A stretch of DNA of 64,000 nt from Anaerobaca lacustris (GTDB lineage: Bacteria; Planctomycetota; Phycisphaerae; Sedimentisphaerales; Anaerobacaceae), in contig NZ_JASCXX010000015.1 of NCBI RefSeq assembly GCF_030012215.1, positions 62,001-126,000 on the forward strand, in the 5' to 3' direction. Shown here piece by piece: positions 43,074-51,893 of this stretch (position 1 is its first letter; each line of letters begins with the position of its first letter). The notes beneath the pieces are model-generated. The model was not told the DNA's origin and searched no databases. It saw nothing but the letters and a program-made list of their open reading frames with translations. The position numbers and the translations under genes are program-made.

Positions 43074-46010
43074 CTACCAGCTTGACACACCGATCAGCTC
43101 GATCTCGGCGATCTGCATGCTGTTGGCGCTGCCCGGATCGCGAACCGCCGGGAACAGAATCTGATAGCTGGTGTACGCCACATCGTTGTCAAAGGTGATC
43201 GGTGTGACGTTCTTGGTGAAGCGCGGCCACGCGGTCTCACCGGCGAAATCAACGACGTCGCCGCTGGCGATCAGCGTGTACGGCCCATCGATCCCGTCGT
43301 TCGAGCCATAGAGCTCGAAGCTGACCGGGTCGCGTTCCACAGCGTCATTGGCCGTGGTCAGAGCGATCCCCGTGACGACGGTGGGGCCGACGGCCGGCGT
43401 GATCTGGACGCCGGTCGGCTCCGTTTCACCCTTGAAGTGCAGGTACTTGGTGGCGACGTCGTTGTCGAACGCCAGGTTCGGCGTCTCGGCACCGGGCCAA
43501 TCGCCGTCGTTCGGAACGCCCACGATCTCATCAGCCGGACTGGTGACGTCGGCGAGCACGTTGTGGCTCATCGGCGTGCCGACGCTGATCGTGACGCTGA
43601 CCGTACCACTGCCGGTTGCCGGGGCATCCGGCGTACCTGCGCCGACGACGATCTTGGCAACGTTCGCCAGATCGACACCGGCCAACCCGGCCAGCGGGAT
43701 GTTCCAGTTCTGCGTGCTGACGAGCTGTGTTGCCGCCTCGTCCGGATGGGCGACCACGGCCACCTGTCCGGCTGCGTCTTCGACGGCCACGTACAGACCG
43801 GCCGCATCGTTGGCGGGCATCGCCACGCCGATCGCTTCGGCCGTCCACTCGCCCTCGACATCGCCTGTAGTGGCAACCTCAGAGAACTGGGCAACCAACG
43901 GACTGCCGGAGGTATGGCTGGTCACGGCCAGACCGATGAGCACCGGATCTTCCATAACGACTTCACGAGCGCCGCCCAGTTGCAGCCACTCTTCGCCGTC
44001 GGCGGAGATGAACCCGGAGATGTCGTTGCCCACGCGCTCGACTTTGACGTAATACGGCGACGTGACCGCGCTGGTCGCGTCGTTGTTCACCGAATCGATG
44101 TTGGCTGAGACACGACCCTGGAACGAGGCGCCGTTGCCGCCACCGGCGGTGATCACGGTCATCGAGTGAGCCGAACCGGCGGCCGTGCTCTGGCGGACCA
44201 TCACGCCGGCCTTGGCCCATTCGTTGGTGATGTTGGTCATGCTGTCGACGCGAGCGACGATCGTGCCGTCGCCGGCAAGCGTCTTGTAGACGTAGCGGAA
44301 CTGATCCGCCGTGCCCCAGATGTCGGCGCCGGCGCCGCCGATGGTGATCACGCCGTCTGCCTCAGCGAAGCCGACCGGGTTGCCGCTGAAGGCCACGCGG
44401 AGGGTGTCGGGGGCATAGGCCGTCAGGTCCGCCCCGTCCATGTCCACTTCCATCGCATTGCCGTCTTCGTCGTAGACGAGTGTGGCCGCTGCGACGGGCA
44501 CGAATTCGGCCGTCGTGAAGCTCCAGGCATCGCCTGCCCAGACATCGACGCCGTCGAACTCATCGACCTGCCAGGCGTAGGGCATGCCGTAGATCAGGTC
44601 GGCGGCAAAGCTGCTGCCTTCGACCGTGGTGACCTCACCGTTGACGGTCACGTCGCTGGAGACCGCGTTGCGACCGGCCTGCCAACTGAGAACGCTCGCG
44701 GGATCCACACCCGTCGCGCCGTTGGACGGGCTTGGGAAGCGTGCGTGGGCCGGGACGTAGGTCATCGCCACATTCGTCAGACCCGAATCCGGGAACAAAC
44801 CGCCCCAGGTCGTGTTGATCGTCAGGCGGACGAACTTGGCCCCGATGCCGGCCATGTCGATAACGGTTTCGGCGGCCTGAGCGAGCTCGACGTCCCCGAA
44901 GACCATCCAATCATCGCCATCAGCCGAGTACTCGATCGTGACGTCCTTGGCGCCGTAGCCGAGCAGGGCTTCGAACTGGGTGTTCGAGTTGAAGATCGCC
45001 ATGTCGTACAGCTTGTAGACGCGCGGCAACTCGAACTGGATGTACAGAGCCTCGCCCTCGGGCGGAGCGGCCAGCCACTGGTCGGTGGCCTCGTTCGAGA
45101 TCACGCCGTTGACGGCCTTCTCCGGACCGGAGCCTTCCTGTGGTGTGCCGTTGCTCGTGGCGACGACGTTCTGCACGGCGAAGGTCATCGGTTCGGTGGT
45201 GAAGCTCCAGACGAAGCCTTGGCCGCCGGGAACATCGACGCGCCAGTAATAGGTTGTACCGAAATCGAGATCGATTCCAGCGGTTCCGACGAACGCTTCG
45301 GCCTCAACGATGCCTTCGGCCACCAAAGCCAGATCGCCCGGATCGGTGCCGAAGTAGAGGTCATAGATCGCGTCTTCCGCGTCCTCATCGGGCATATACC
45401 AACTTGCGACGGCCGTGATGACACCGGTGGCGCCGTTTGCCGGAGAGATCACCTTTGCCTTGATCGGCGCGGTCACCTCATACTCGGTGACGAACAGGTC
45501 GCCGGGGATGAGGGTGATGGCCTCGACGCCGGGGCCGGTCCAGCCCCAGTCTTGGCCGTCGCCGCCGCCGCCTTCCTGCATGATGCCGACGATGGCCAGA
45601 ACCTGGCCCTCTTCGAGCATCATCGGTGCGGCCTTCTGGCTGGCGTACTTGGTCCACTCTTGCGAGGCGGTCCAGCCGTCCACAAAGGCGACCATCTCGG
45701 CGTTGGCCGGATTGTCATCCTGGCTCACGTACAGCCTCTGGTAGTCATCGCCGGAGATATAGAAGGTGTACTCGCCGGTGGCCGGGATGGTCAGCCAGCC
45801 GCTCATCTTGGCGACGTAGTTGTCGGCGATGTCCACCCAGGTCGGGTTCTCCAGGACGTCGATCTGGTCGGCGGGTGTTCCGCTGTTGACCAGCGCGATG
45901 GCCTCATCGATGCTTGCGCCGCCCCACCAGATCTCTCGCAACACGGCCGCCGACGACACCGTCGACAGTACCAGAGACACCAACAGCACTAACAATACAG
46001 ACTTCTTCAT
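43074..46010 (-). CDS. large secreted PA14 + discoidin-like + DUF1349-like protein
   Basis: 978 residues from ATG 46010, with AGGAGG upstream. After a signal peptide comes a PA14-like domain (about 20-175), a fibronectin-like linker, an F5/8 type C-like domain (about 275-420; 'ATSNGTPQEG' and 'FELPRVYKLYDMAIFN'), a linker, a beta-sandwich of DUF1349-like style ('RYVYKTLAGDGTIVARVDSM', residues about 560-720), and a second discoidin-like domain at the C-terminus. Extracellular carbohydrate binding is likely; no catalytic motif was seen. Confidence 0.87.
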   Translation of the reverse strand: MKKSVLLVLLVSLVLSTVSSAAVLREIWWGGASIDEAIALVNSGTPADQIDVLENPTWVDIADNYVAKMSGWLTIPATGEYTFYISGDDYQRLYVSQDDNPANAEMVAFVDGWTASQEWTKYASQKAAPMMLEEGQVLAIVGIMQEGGGGDGQDWGWTGPGVEAITLIPGDLFVTEYEVTAPIKAKVISPANGATGVITAVASWYMPDEDAEDAIYDLYFGTDPGDLALVAEGIVEAEAFVGTAGIDLDFGTTYYWRVDVPGGQGFVWSFTTEPMTFAVQNVVATSNGTPQEGSGPEKAVNGVISNEATDQWLAAPPEGEALYIQFELPRVYKLYDMAIFNSNTQFEALLGYGAKDVTIEYSADGDDWMVFGDVELAQAAETVIDMAGIGAKFVRLTINTTWGGLFPDSGLTNVAMTYVPAHARFPSPSNGATGVDPASVLSWQAGRNAVSSDVTVNGEVTTVEGSSFAADLIYGMPYAWQVDEFDGVDVWAGDAWSFTTAEFVPVAAATLVYDEDGNAMEVDMDGADLTAYAPDTLRVAFSGNPVGFAEADGVITIGGAGADIWGTADQFRYVYKTLAGDGTIVARVDSMTNITNEWAKAGVMVRQSTAAGSAHSMTVITAGGGNGASFQGRVSANIDSVNNDATSAVTSPYYVKVERVGNDISGFISADGEEWLQLGGAREVVMEDPVLIGLAVTSHTSGSPLVAQFSEVATTGDVEGEWTAEAIGVAMPANDAAGLYVAVEDAAGQVAVVAHPDEAATQLVSTQNWNIPLAGLAGVDLANVAKIVVGAGTPDAPATGSGTVSVTISVGTPMSHNVLADVTSPADEIVGVPNDGDWPGAETPNLAFDNDVATKYLHFKGETEPTGVQITPAVGPTVVTGIALTTANDAVERDPVSFELYGSNDGIDGPYTLIASGDVVDFAGETAWPRFTKNVTPITFDNDVAYTSYQILFPAVRDPGSANSMQIAEIELIGVSSW

Positions 46011-46546
46011 AACACGTCCTCCTCGGACTCATTACAATGTTGTTTCGATTACCACACACTCCTTCATGCAATGCAGATGTCCCTTTGCTCGATGGCTACC
46101 TCCTTCCTGTCACTGCCTTGGGCCAACGGCGCCCGGATGAACGTTGTCGGGCCAGCAAGGCGCATGGCCTGGACGAACGAGATCCTCCCCCGTCGAGAGC
46201 AGTTCGATTGTCCAGCAACGAAAGGGTTCGCTGCGGTCGAGGGTCCTGCCGGAGACCGGCTCTGTCCCGCTCGGGAGCCGTTGTTTCCAGCGATTTCCTC
46301 CAAGGCCATCGACCGAAACGCGGTCACTGGACCCGTTACAATCACTCATCTCTCTCCAATATCTCGTCCGGACTCCAGACGGCGCTGGGACCCATTCTCT
46401 CGCGGATGTGGCTAAGCCGCTTTTTCGCAAGGAGTTACACATATGCGAATCCTTGCGTCGGGCGGACTCCTCCGTTGGAGAACGAACCAACACCGTAGCA
46501 ACACCGTTGCCAGACTGCAAAATGAGATGTCAGTCGCAGGTCGAAC
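46011..46546 (-). promoter_or_regulatory. long conserved leader, copy 2
   Basis: About 535 nt without a credible gene between the promoter and the second PA14 gene. It shares blocks 46088-46140, 46206-46221 and 46297-46319 with leader 1, and CACACACTCCT (46053-46063) and GTCCTCCTCGGAC (46016-46028) with leader 3. The last, read on the minus strand, is GTCC-GAGGA-GGAC, a small hairpin that contains the Shine-Dalgarno sequence. Confidence 0.65.
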
Positions 46547-46552
46547 ACAACG

Positions 46553-46581
46553 AGTCTACCATAAACGAGCGTCCCACTCAA
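46553..46581 (-). promoter_or_regulatory. promoter 2 of the PA14 gene family
   Basis: On the minus strand TTGAGT (46581-46576), a 17-bp spacer and TAGACT (46558-46553), as in promoter 1. Confidence 0.6.
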
Positions 46582-46699
46582 GCACTGGTTAGGGAAAAAA
46601 TATGAGGTAAATGGGTGCCCGCGGAGCGTTGTCCGATCGGGCTTTGAGGGTAGGGCGCCGGGGCCCATGCGGCCCCGGCTTGGATCGAGACAAAGACAG

Positions 46700-46727
46700 G
46701 GGGCCCGTACCGGTGGGTACGGGCCCC
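46700..46727 (-). terminator. terminator of the third PA14 gene
   Basis: GGGGCCCGTACC (46700-46711) and GGTACGGGCCCC (46716-46727) form a perfect stem with a 4-nt loop. The following T-run is weak. The stem is the same as at 43009. Confidence 0.8.
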
Positions 46728-46766
46728 AGGATGCTGCAAAAAGCCGCTACTGTGTGGCTGTCGCTG

Positions 46767-49643
46767 CTACCAGGAGGCGACACCGATCAGCTCGATCTCG
46801 GCGATCTGCATGCTGTTGACCGAGCCGCCGACCGGACCGCGAATGTCCGGGAACAGAAGCTGGTAGCTGGTGTACACCACGTCGTTTTCGAACGTGATCG
46901 GCGTGGCGTTCTTGGTGAAGCGAGGCCACTCGACCTCCCCGGCGAAGTCGAGGATGTCGCCGCTGGCGATCAGGGTGTACGGCCCATCGATCCCGTCGTT
47001 CGAGCCATAGAGCTCGAAGGTGATGGGATCGCGTCCGGGCACGTCATTGGCCGTCGTCAGTGTCAGGCCCGTGACCACGGTCGGGCCAACGGCGGGCGTG
47101 ACGCAAATGCCGCTGGGCCCTTCATCGCCCTTGAAATGCAGGAACTTGGTGGCGACGTTGTTGTCGATCGCCAGTGCCGGATGCTCGCCTCCGGGCCAGT
47201 CGCCGTCGTTCGGAACGCCTTGGACCGCGTCGCCCGGACCGGTGACGTCGGCCAGCACGTTATGGCTGATCGGCGTGCCGATGCTGATCGAGTTGACCAT
47301 GATCACACCGGCGCCGTCGGCGGCCGGATCGAGCCGGTTACCGGCGCCAATCGCCAAGCTCGCGACATTGGCCAGATCCACACCGGCGATGTCTCCCAGC
47401 GCCAGGTTCCACGTCTGCGGGCTGGAGTGCATCCAGTACTCGCCGGGAATGACCGTGACTTCGTCAAACCCCGGGCCGGTCCAGCCGAAGTCCTGACCGT
47501 CGCCGCCGCCGCCCTCCTGCATGATGCCGTAGACGGCCAGGACCTGGCCCTCTTCGAGCATCATTGGCTCGGCCCTCTGGCTGGCGTATGTGGTCCACGC
47601 CTGCGAAGCGGTCCAGCCGTCCACATAGGCGACGAGTACGGCGTTGGCCGGATTGTCGTCCTGACTTACGTACATCCTCTGGGAGTCATCGCCGGCGACG
47701 TAGAAGGTGTACTCGCCAGTGGCCGGGATAGTCAGCCAGCCGCTCATCCTGGCGACGTAGTTGTCGGCAATATCCACCCAGGTCGGCTCCTCGAGGACGT
47801 CCATCTGATTCGCGGGGACACCGCTGTTGACGAGCGCGATGGCCTCATCGATACTCGCGTCACCCCACCAGATCTCCCGCAACAGGCCGGGAGCCGCCGG
47901 CATGGTCGGCGTCGGGTTCGGGATGACGGCCACTTGCCCGTCCATGTCCTCGATGGCGACATAGATGTCGGCGGCGTCCTTGGTGGCGCCCCTGAAGGCC
48001 ACCCGCAGGGTGCTGGCGCCGTAGGCGGCCAGATCCATGCCGTCCTCCGCGGTCAGAGCGACCTCGCTATAGAACGGCTCGATCGAGTTGTCGTATTCCA
48101 GGATCAGTCCGCTGGCGATGGTGTCGAACTCACGCGTGGTGAAGCTCAGCACATCGCCTTCCCAGATGGCGGCGCCGTCGTCGGCGTCCACCTTCCAGTA
48201 GTACGGCATGCCGTACACCAAGTCGGGGGCGAAGCTGTTTCCGGCGACCACGCCCGCCAGCGCGAGTTCGTCGGTGCCCACATAGACGTTATGGGCAACC
48301 GCGCCGCGTCCAGCCTGCCAACTGAGAACGACGTCCGGGTCGACCCCCGTCGCGCCGTCGGCCAGGCTTGGGAAACGCACGTAGGCGGGAACATAGGTCA
48401 TCCGGACTTCGGTCAGACCGGAATCGGCAAACAGACCGCCCCAGTTCGAGTTGATCGTCAGACGGATGAACCTGGCTCCGATGCCGTCCAGATTGATGGT
48501 TGTCTCGGCGGCCCGAGCCAGTTCCACGTCGCCGAAGACCTCCCATGCGTCACCGTCGGCAGAGTATTCGATGGTGACGTCCTTGGCGCCATAGCCCAGC
48601 AGGGCTTCGAACTGCGTGTTCGAGTTGAAGACCGCCATGTCGTACATTTTGTGGACCCGCGGCAATTCGAACTGAATCCAGAGGACCTCGCCTTCGGGCG
48701 GAGTGGCCAGCCATTGATCCGTGGCTTCCGTCGAGATCCTGCCGTCAACGGCCTTTGCCGGTTCGGAACCCTCCTGCGGGGTGCCGTTGCTTGTGGCGAT
48801 GATGTTCGGTACGGCGAACGCCATCGCCTCGGTGGTGAAGCTCCAGACCCGGCCTGGGGTGCCGTCTGCGTCGACGCGCCAATAGTAGGTCGTTCCGAAG
48901 TCGAGCTCGATCCCGGCTGTTCCGCCGAACACGGTCGTTTCGACGATGCCTTCGGCGAACACGAACAAATTGTCCGGATCGATGCCGACGTACAGGTCGT
49001 ACACCACGCCCTCGGCACCGTCGGGCATGTACCAGTTCGCGACAGCGTCAATGACGCCGGTAGCGCCGTCTGCCGGCGTAACCACTCTCGCCTTGGCCGG
49101 CGCGGTCACCTCATAATCGATGACGAACAGGTCGCCGGGGATGAGCGTGATGGCTTCGACTCCGGGACCGGTCCAGCCCCAGTCCTGACCGTCGCCGCCA
49201 CCGCCTTCCTGCATGATGCCGTAGACGGCCAGGACCTGGCCTTCCTGGAGCATCATCGGCTGGGCCTTCTGGCTGGCGTACTTGGTCCACTCTTGCGAGG
49301 CGGTCCAGCCGTCCACGAAGGCGACCATCTCGGCGTTGGCCGGATTGTCGTCCTGGCTGACATACAGTCTCTGGTAGTCATCGCCGGAAACATAGAAGGT
49401 GTACTCGCCGGTGGCCGGGATGGTCAGCCAGCCGCTCATCCTGGCGACGTAGTTGTCGGCGATGTCCACCCAGGTCGGCTCATCCAGGATGTCGATCTGA
49501 TCGGCGGGCGTTCCGCTGTTGACCAGCGCGATGGCTTGGTCAATGTTTGCCCCGACCCACCAGATCTCTCGCAATACCTCGGCCGATGACACCGTCGACA
49601 GTGCCAGAGACACCAACAGCATCAACAATATTGACTTCTTCAT
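46767..49643 (-). CDS. large secreted protein with two PA14-like domains and discoidin-like domains
   Basis: 958 residues from ATG 49643 with GAGGAGG upstream. The first 550 residues are colinear with the second gene (PA14-like, fibronectin-like, F5/8 type C-like). In place of its DUF1349-like domain there is a second PA14-like copy ('WWGDASIDEAIALVNSG', about 610-760), and it shares the C-terminal discoidin-like domain. Paralogue of the second gene; function as for that protein. Confidence 0.87.
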   Translation of the reverse strand: MKKSILLMLLVSLALSTVSSAEVLREIWWVGANIDQAIALVNSGTPADQIDILDEPTWVDIADNYVARMSGWLTIPATGEYTFYVSGDDYQRLYVSQDDNPANAEMVAFVDGWTASQEWTKYASQKAQPMMLQEGQVLAVYGIMQEGGGGDGQDWGWTGPGVEAITLIPGDLFVIDYEVTAPAKARVVTPADGATGVIDAVANWYMPDGAEGVVYDLYVGIDPDNLFVFAEGIVETTVFGGTAGIELDFGTTYYWRVDADGTPGRVWSFTTEAMAFAVPNIIATSNGTPQEGSEPAKAVDGRISTEATDQWLATPPEGEVLWIQFELPRVHKMYDMAVFNSNTQFEALLGYGAKDVTIEYSADGDAWEVFGDVELARAAETTINLDGIGARFIRLTINSNWGGLFADSGLTEVRMTYVPAYVRFPSLADGATGVDPDVVLSWQAGRGAVAHNVYVGTDELALAGVVAGNSFAPDLVYGMPYYWKVDADDGAAIWEGDVLSFTTREFDTIASGLILEYDNSIEPFYSEVALTAEDGMDLAAYGASTLRVAFRGATKDAADIYVAIEDMDGQVAVIPNPTPTMPAAPGLLREIWWGDASIDEAIALVNSGVPANQMDVLEEPTWVDIADNYVARMSGWLTIPATGEYTFYVAGDDSQRMYVSQDDNPANAVLVAYVDGWTASQAWTTYASQRAEPMMLEEGQVLAVYGIMQEGGGGDGQDFGWTGPGFDEVTVIPGEYWMHSSPQTWNLALGDIAGVDLANVASLAIGAGNRLDPAADGAGVIMVNSISIGTPISHNVLADVTGPGDAVQGVPNDGDWPGGEHPALAIDNNVATKFLHFKGDEGPSGICVTPAVGPTVVTGLTLTTANDVPGRDPITFELYGSNDGIDGPYTLIASGDILDFAGEVEWPRFTKNATPITFENDVVYTSYQLLFPDIRGPVGGSVNSMQIAEIELIGVASW

Positions 49644-50153
49644 CACATGTCCTCCTCGGACCATTTGCATTTATGGTTTGGTTGGCACACACTCCTCGAT
49701 ACTCTCCACAGTCCCCTCCGCTCGACGGGCACCTTCATCCTGCCAACAGCCGAGCGACCAGCGGCAGGCCCAAGTGCCCGACAAGGGATGGCGATGTGGC
49801 GGCCCGGACGATGGGTTTCGCTGGCGTGACATGGGCCGGGGGATGGAACCGAATCGCTCACTCTCTCCAACCCTCTGACCCGTGCGTCGCTTCGACCGGA
49901 CCGGCGGCGGTCAAACCACCACCTCCCACAGGCGCGTTCCCGCGTCGATGGATACGGAACACACACGTGTCTCGGCTCTCCCGATGGCCGTCCGCTGTGG
50001 CCGGCGGCGGACCGCTCTCGCTGACGACAGGCCCACAAAGCTCCCGCGCAACTGTCATGCGCATAGCCCTCAGGGCTGAGAAGATGAAACCCGCTCCTGC
50101 CGCAGCGAAAGACTCGCGAGGACCGAAAAGCATTGCTCTATCACAGGTCGAAT
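49644..50153 (-). promoter_or_regulatory. long leader, copy 3 (diverged)
   Basis: About 510 nt without a gene. It shares GTCCTCCTCGGAC (49649-49661), CACACACTCCT (49686-49696), a CTCTCTCCAA tract near 49861 and CAGGTCGAA (50144-50152) with leader 2, but most of its length has diverged from the other two. Confidence 0.5.
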
Positions 50154-50160
50154 TACCCTA

Positions 50161-50189
50161 ATTGTAATGCACGGACCGAAGGGGTTCAA
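50161..50189 (-). promoter_or_regulatory. promoter 3 of the PA14 gene family
   Basis: On the minus strand TTGAAC (50189-50184), a 17-bp spacer and TACAAT (50166-50161), with an A/T-rich tract directly upstream, as in promoter 1. Confidence 0.65.
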
Positions 50190-50303
50190 GCAAAAAACGG
50201 GGAATGCTGGGTCCATATTTTCAGGTTGCCAGGCGGTCTCGCGCCTTGGCCGTTCGGCGTTCGTCAGGCGTGGGGGGGCGCCGCGGACCGGTCCGATTGC
50301 GGG

Positions 50304-51884
50304 CTATTCCCGCTGGGCCTGCCAGGCGGCCTCCGAGGCGGGCTGGCCGGCCTTCGGGGTGGCCATGGTGATGGGCATTTCGACGGCCAGCTTGTCGGGG
50401 CTTCGGTAGACCCTGGCCAGCGTTTCGCCGGTGGCGGCGGGCCGGTCGGTGACCAATTCGGCCGTGTTGAACGTCAGGAGGCAGGATCCGTAGAACGCCG
50501 GGTCCTTCTGGGGCAGGACGAACGGCTTGTGGACGGTCCCGTCGGGATCGACGTAGCTGATGAACAGCCGGGTGAACACCCCGTGGAGACGCTTGCTGCT
50601 GAAAACGATCCACCGGCTGTTGCTCGACCAGGTCTGCCACGATTCGCTCGTGTCGCTGCTGATTTCGAGGCGGCGGTAGGGGAATCTGCCGTCTTCGTCG
50701 CGGGCCGTCAGGTCCATCAAGTACAGGTCGCTGCCGGCCTGCCAGGCAGGGAAATAGCCGTAATCGCACATGCAGAACGACAGCCATCGCCCATCGGGGC
50801 TGCACCGGACCATCGCGATGCTCTTGCCCGTATCTTTCGATGAGAGCACGGTTTCCAGCTCGCCCCAGCGGTTGCTGTCGAGATCGTACGAGATCCGCAT
50901 CAGGCTGTACCTGACCTGGTCATACAGCGGCGGCGGACTCGGTGTGTCCCTGGGCCACAGCATCGGGCTGCTGCAGAAATAGAGGTGCTTGCCATCGCCC
51001 GACCAGGCGGGCCAGTTCTCCAGATGCTCCTTGCGGGCGAGGTTCGGCTCGACGTCTATGCGCTTGCCGTCATTGGAGTAACAGGCCAGAAACGACGCGA
51101 GATCGACGGTGTCGCGCACCTCGTTCCGGCTGGAATGGTAGAACATCGGCAGGTTGTTGACCGAGTAGACGGCCAGTTGCCCGCTGGGGTGCCAGGAGGT
51201 GTAGCCGAACTTGGCGTCGATCTGACGGACCGTCGCACCATCAACCAGGAGCGTGCCGACGCCGAACCTGGGCGACCGCACGCCCAGCAGCATCTTGTCG
51301 CTGCGATTGCCGGCAAAGGCATGGCAGTTGATGCAGCCGTTTTCGGAACTGTCGCTGCTGAGCAGCACCGACTCGCGAAAGCTGGTCAGGTCCCGGACCG
51401 CGATATCGATTTTGCCTTTGACCCGCAGGTGTGTCGGATGCATTTTGCGATAGACCAGAAAGCGGTCGATGTCCTCCTCGGCAACTCGGTTGGTGATGGC
51501 CTGGAAGCGATTCCAGTGGCCGTCTTCGGCCTTGACGAAGACGTCGATTTGCATCTCTTGGCCGCGATTTTGCTCCAGCAGGGCGTGCCAGGACCTTGGA
51601 CGGATTCGAATGGCGGGCTTTCTGCTAAAGACCTCAATCGGATCGCCTTGGTCGGCGGAGATTCGGATGCCGTATGCTGTGCCCGGCTCGCGAACCAGGA
51701 AGTTCAGCGGAGCGATGTTGGGCGGGATCACCACGTCGGTGTGGTCGGGCTCGATCCGGGGTCGGCGGTCGATCTGGCCGAAGCTGTCGATGGCTTCAGG
51801 CCGGCCTGACAGGCCGGCAACGCCCGCCCAGACCCCGGCGGCGGCGACCAGAAGCAGCGAACTGACAGCAAGGCGTTTGCGCAC
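50304..51884 (-). CDS. TolB-like beta-propeller protein with a CxxCH haem motif
   Basis: 526 residues with a signal peptide. The N-terminal third contains 'NGCINCHAF', a c-type haem attachment motif (CxxCH). The rest has PD40/TolB-like repeats ('YTSWHPSGQLAVYSV', 'NWPAWSGDGKHLYFCSS', 'VRCSPDGRWLSF', 'WQTWSSNSRWIVF'). It starts 10 bp after the DUF6057-like gene's stop, so the two are probably co-transcribed. An extracytoplasmic role at the membrane is likely; the activity is unknown. Confidence 0.8.
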   Translation of the reverse strand: MRKRLAVSSLLLVAAAGVWAGVAGLSGRPEAIDSFGQIDRRPRIEPDHTDVVIPPNIAPLNFLVREPGTAYGIRISADQGDPIEVFSRKPAIRIRPRSWHALLEQNRGQEMQIDVFVKAEDGHWNRFQAITNRVAEEDIDRFLVYRKMHPTHLRVKGKIDIAVRDLTSFRESVLLSSDSSENGCINCHAFAGNRSDKMLLGVRSPRFGVGTLLVDGATVRQIDAKFGYTSWHPSGQLAVYSVNNLPMFYHSSRNEVRDTVDLASFLACYSNDGKRIDVEPNLARKEHLENWPAWSGDGKHLYFCSSPMLWPRDTPSPPPLYDQVRYSLMRISYDLDSNRWGELETVLSSKDTGKSIAMVRCSPDGRWLSFCMCDYGYFPAWQAGSDLYLMDLTARDEDGRFPYRRLEISSDTSESWQTWSSNSRWIVFSSKRLHGVFTRLFISYVDPDGTVHKPFVLPQKDPAFYGSCLLTFNTAELVTDRPAATGETLARVYRSPDKLAVEMPITMATPKAGQPASEAAWQAQRE

Positions 51885-51893
51885 GAGAATCCC

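Noticed and set aside
44166-45992. 608-codon open frame on the plus strand
   Set aside because: Antisense to the second PA14 gene; His/Gly/Asp-rich product typical of a shadow frame.
42282-46520. Short minus-strand frames inside leaders 1 and 2 that align (42282-42569 and 46110-46520)
   Set aside because: The alignment reflects nucleotide conservation. Substitutions change amino acids at first codon positions as often as third, and initiation signals are not conserved, so a leader peptide is unlikely, though not excluded.
46611-49589. 992-codon open frame on the plus strand
   Set aside because: Antisense to the third PA14 gene; long antisense frames are common in G+C-rich genes and the translation has no recognisable motif, while the minus strand has a signal peptide, domains and a ribosome site.
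42227-50153. Leaders as c-di-GMP or other known riboswitch
   Set aside because: I could not find the conserved core of a known class by eye, so no known name is given.
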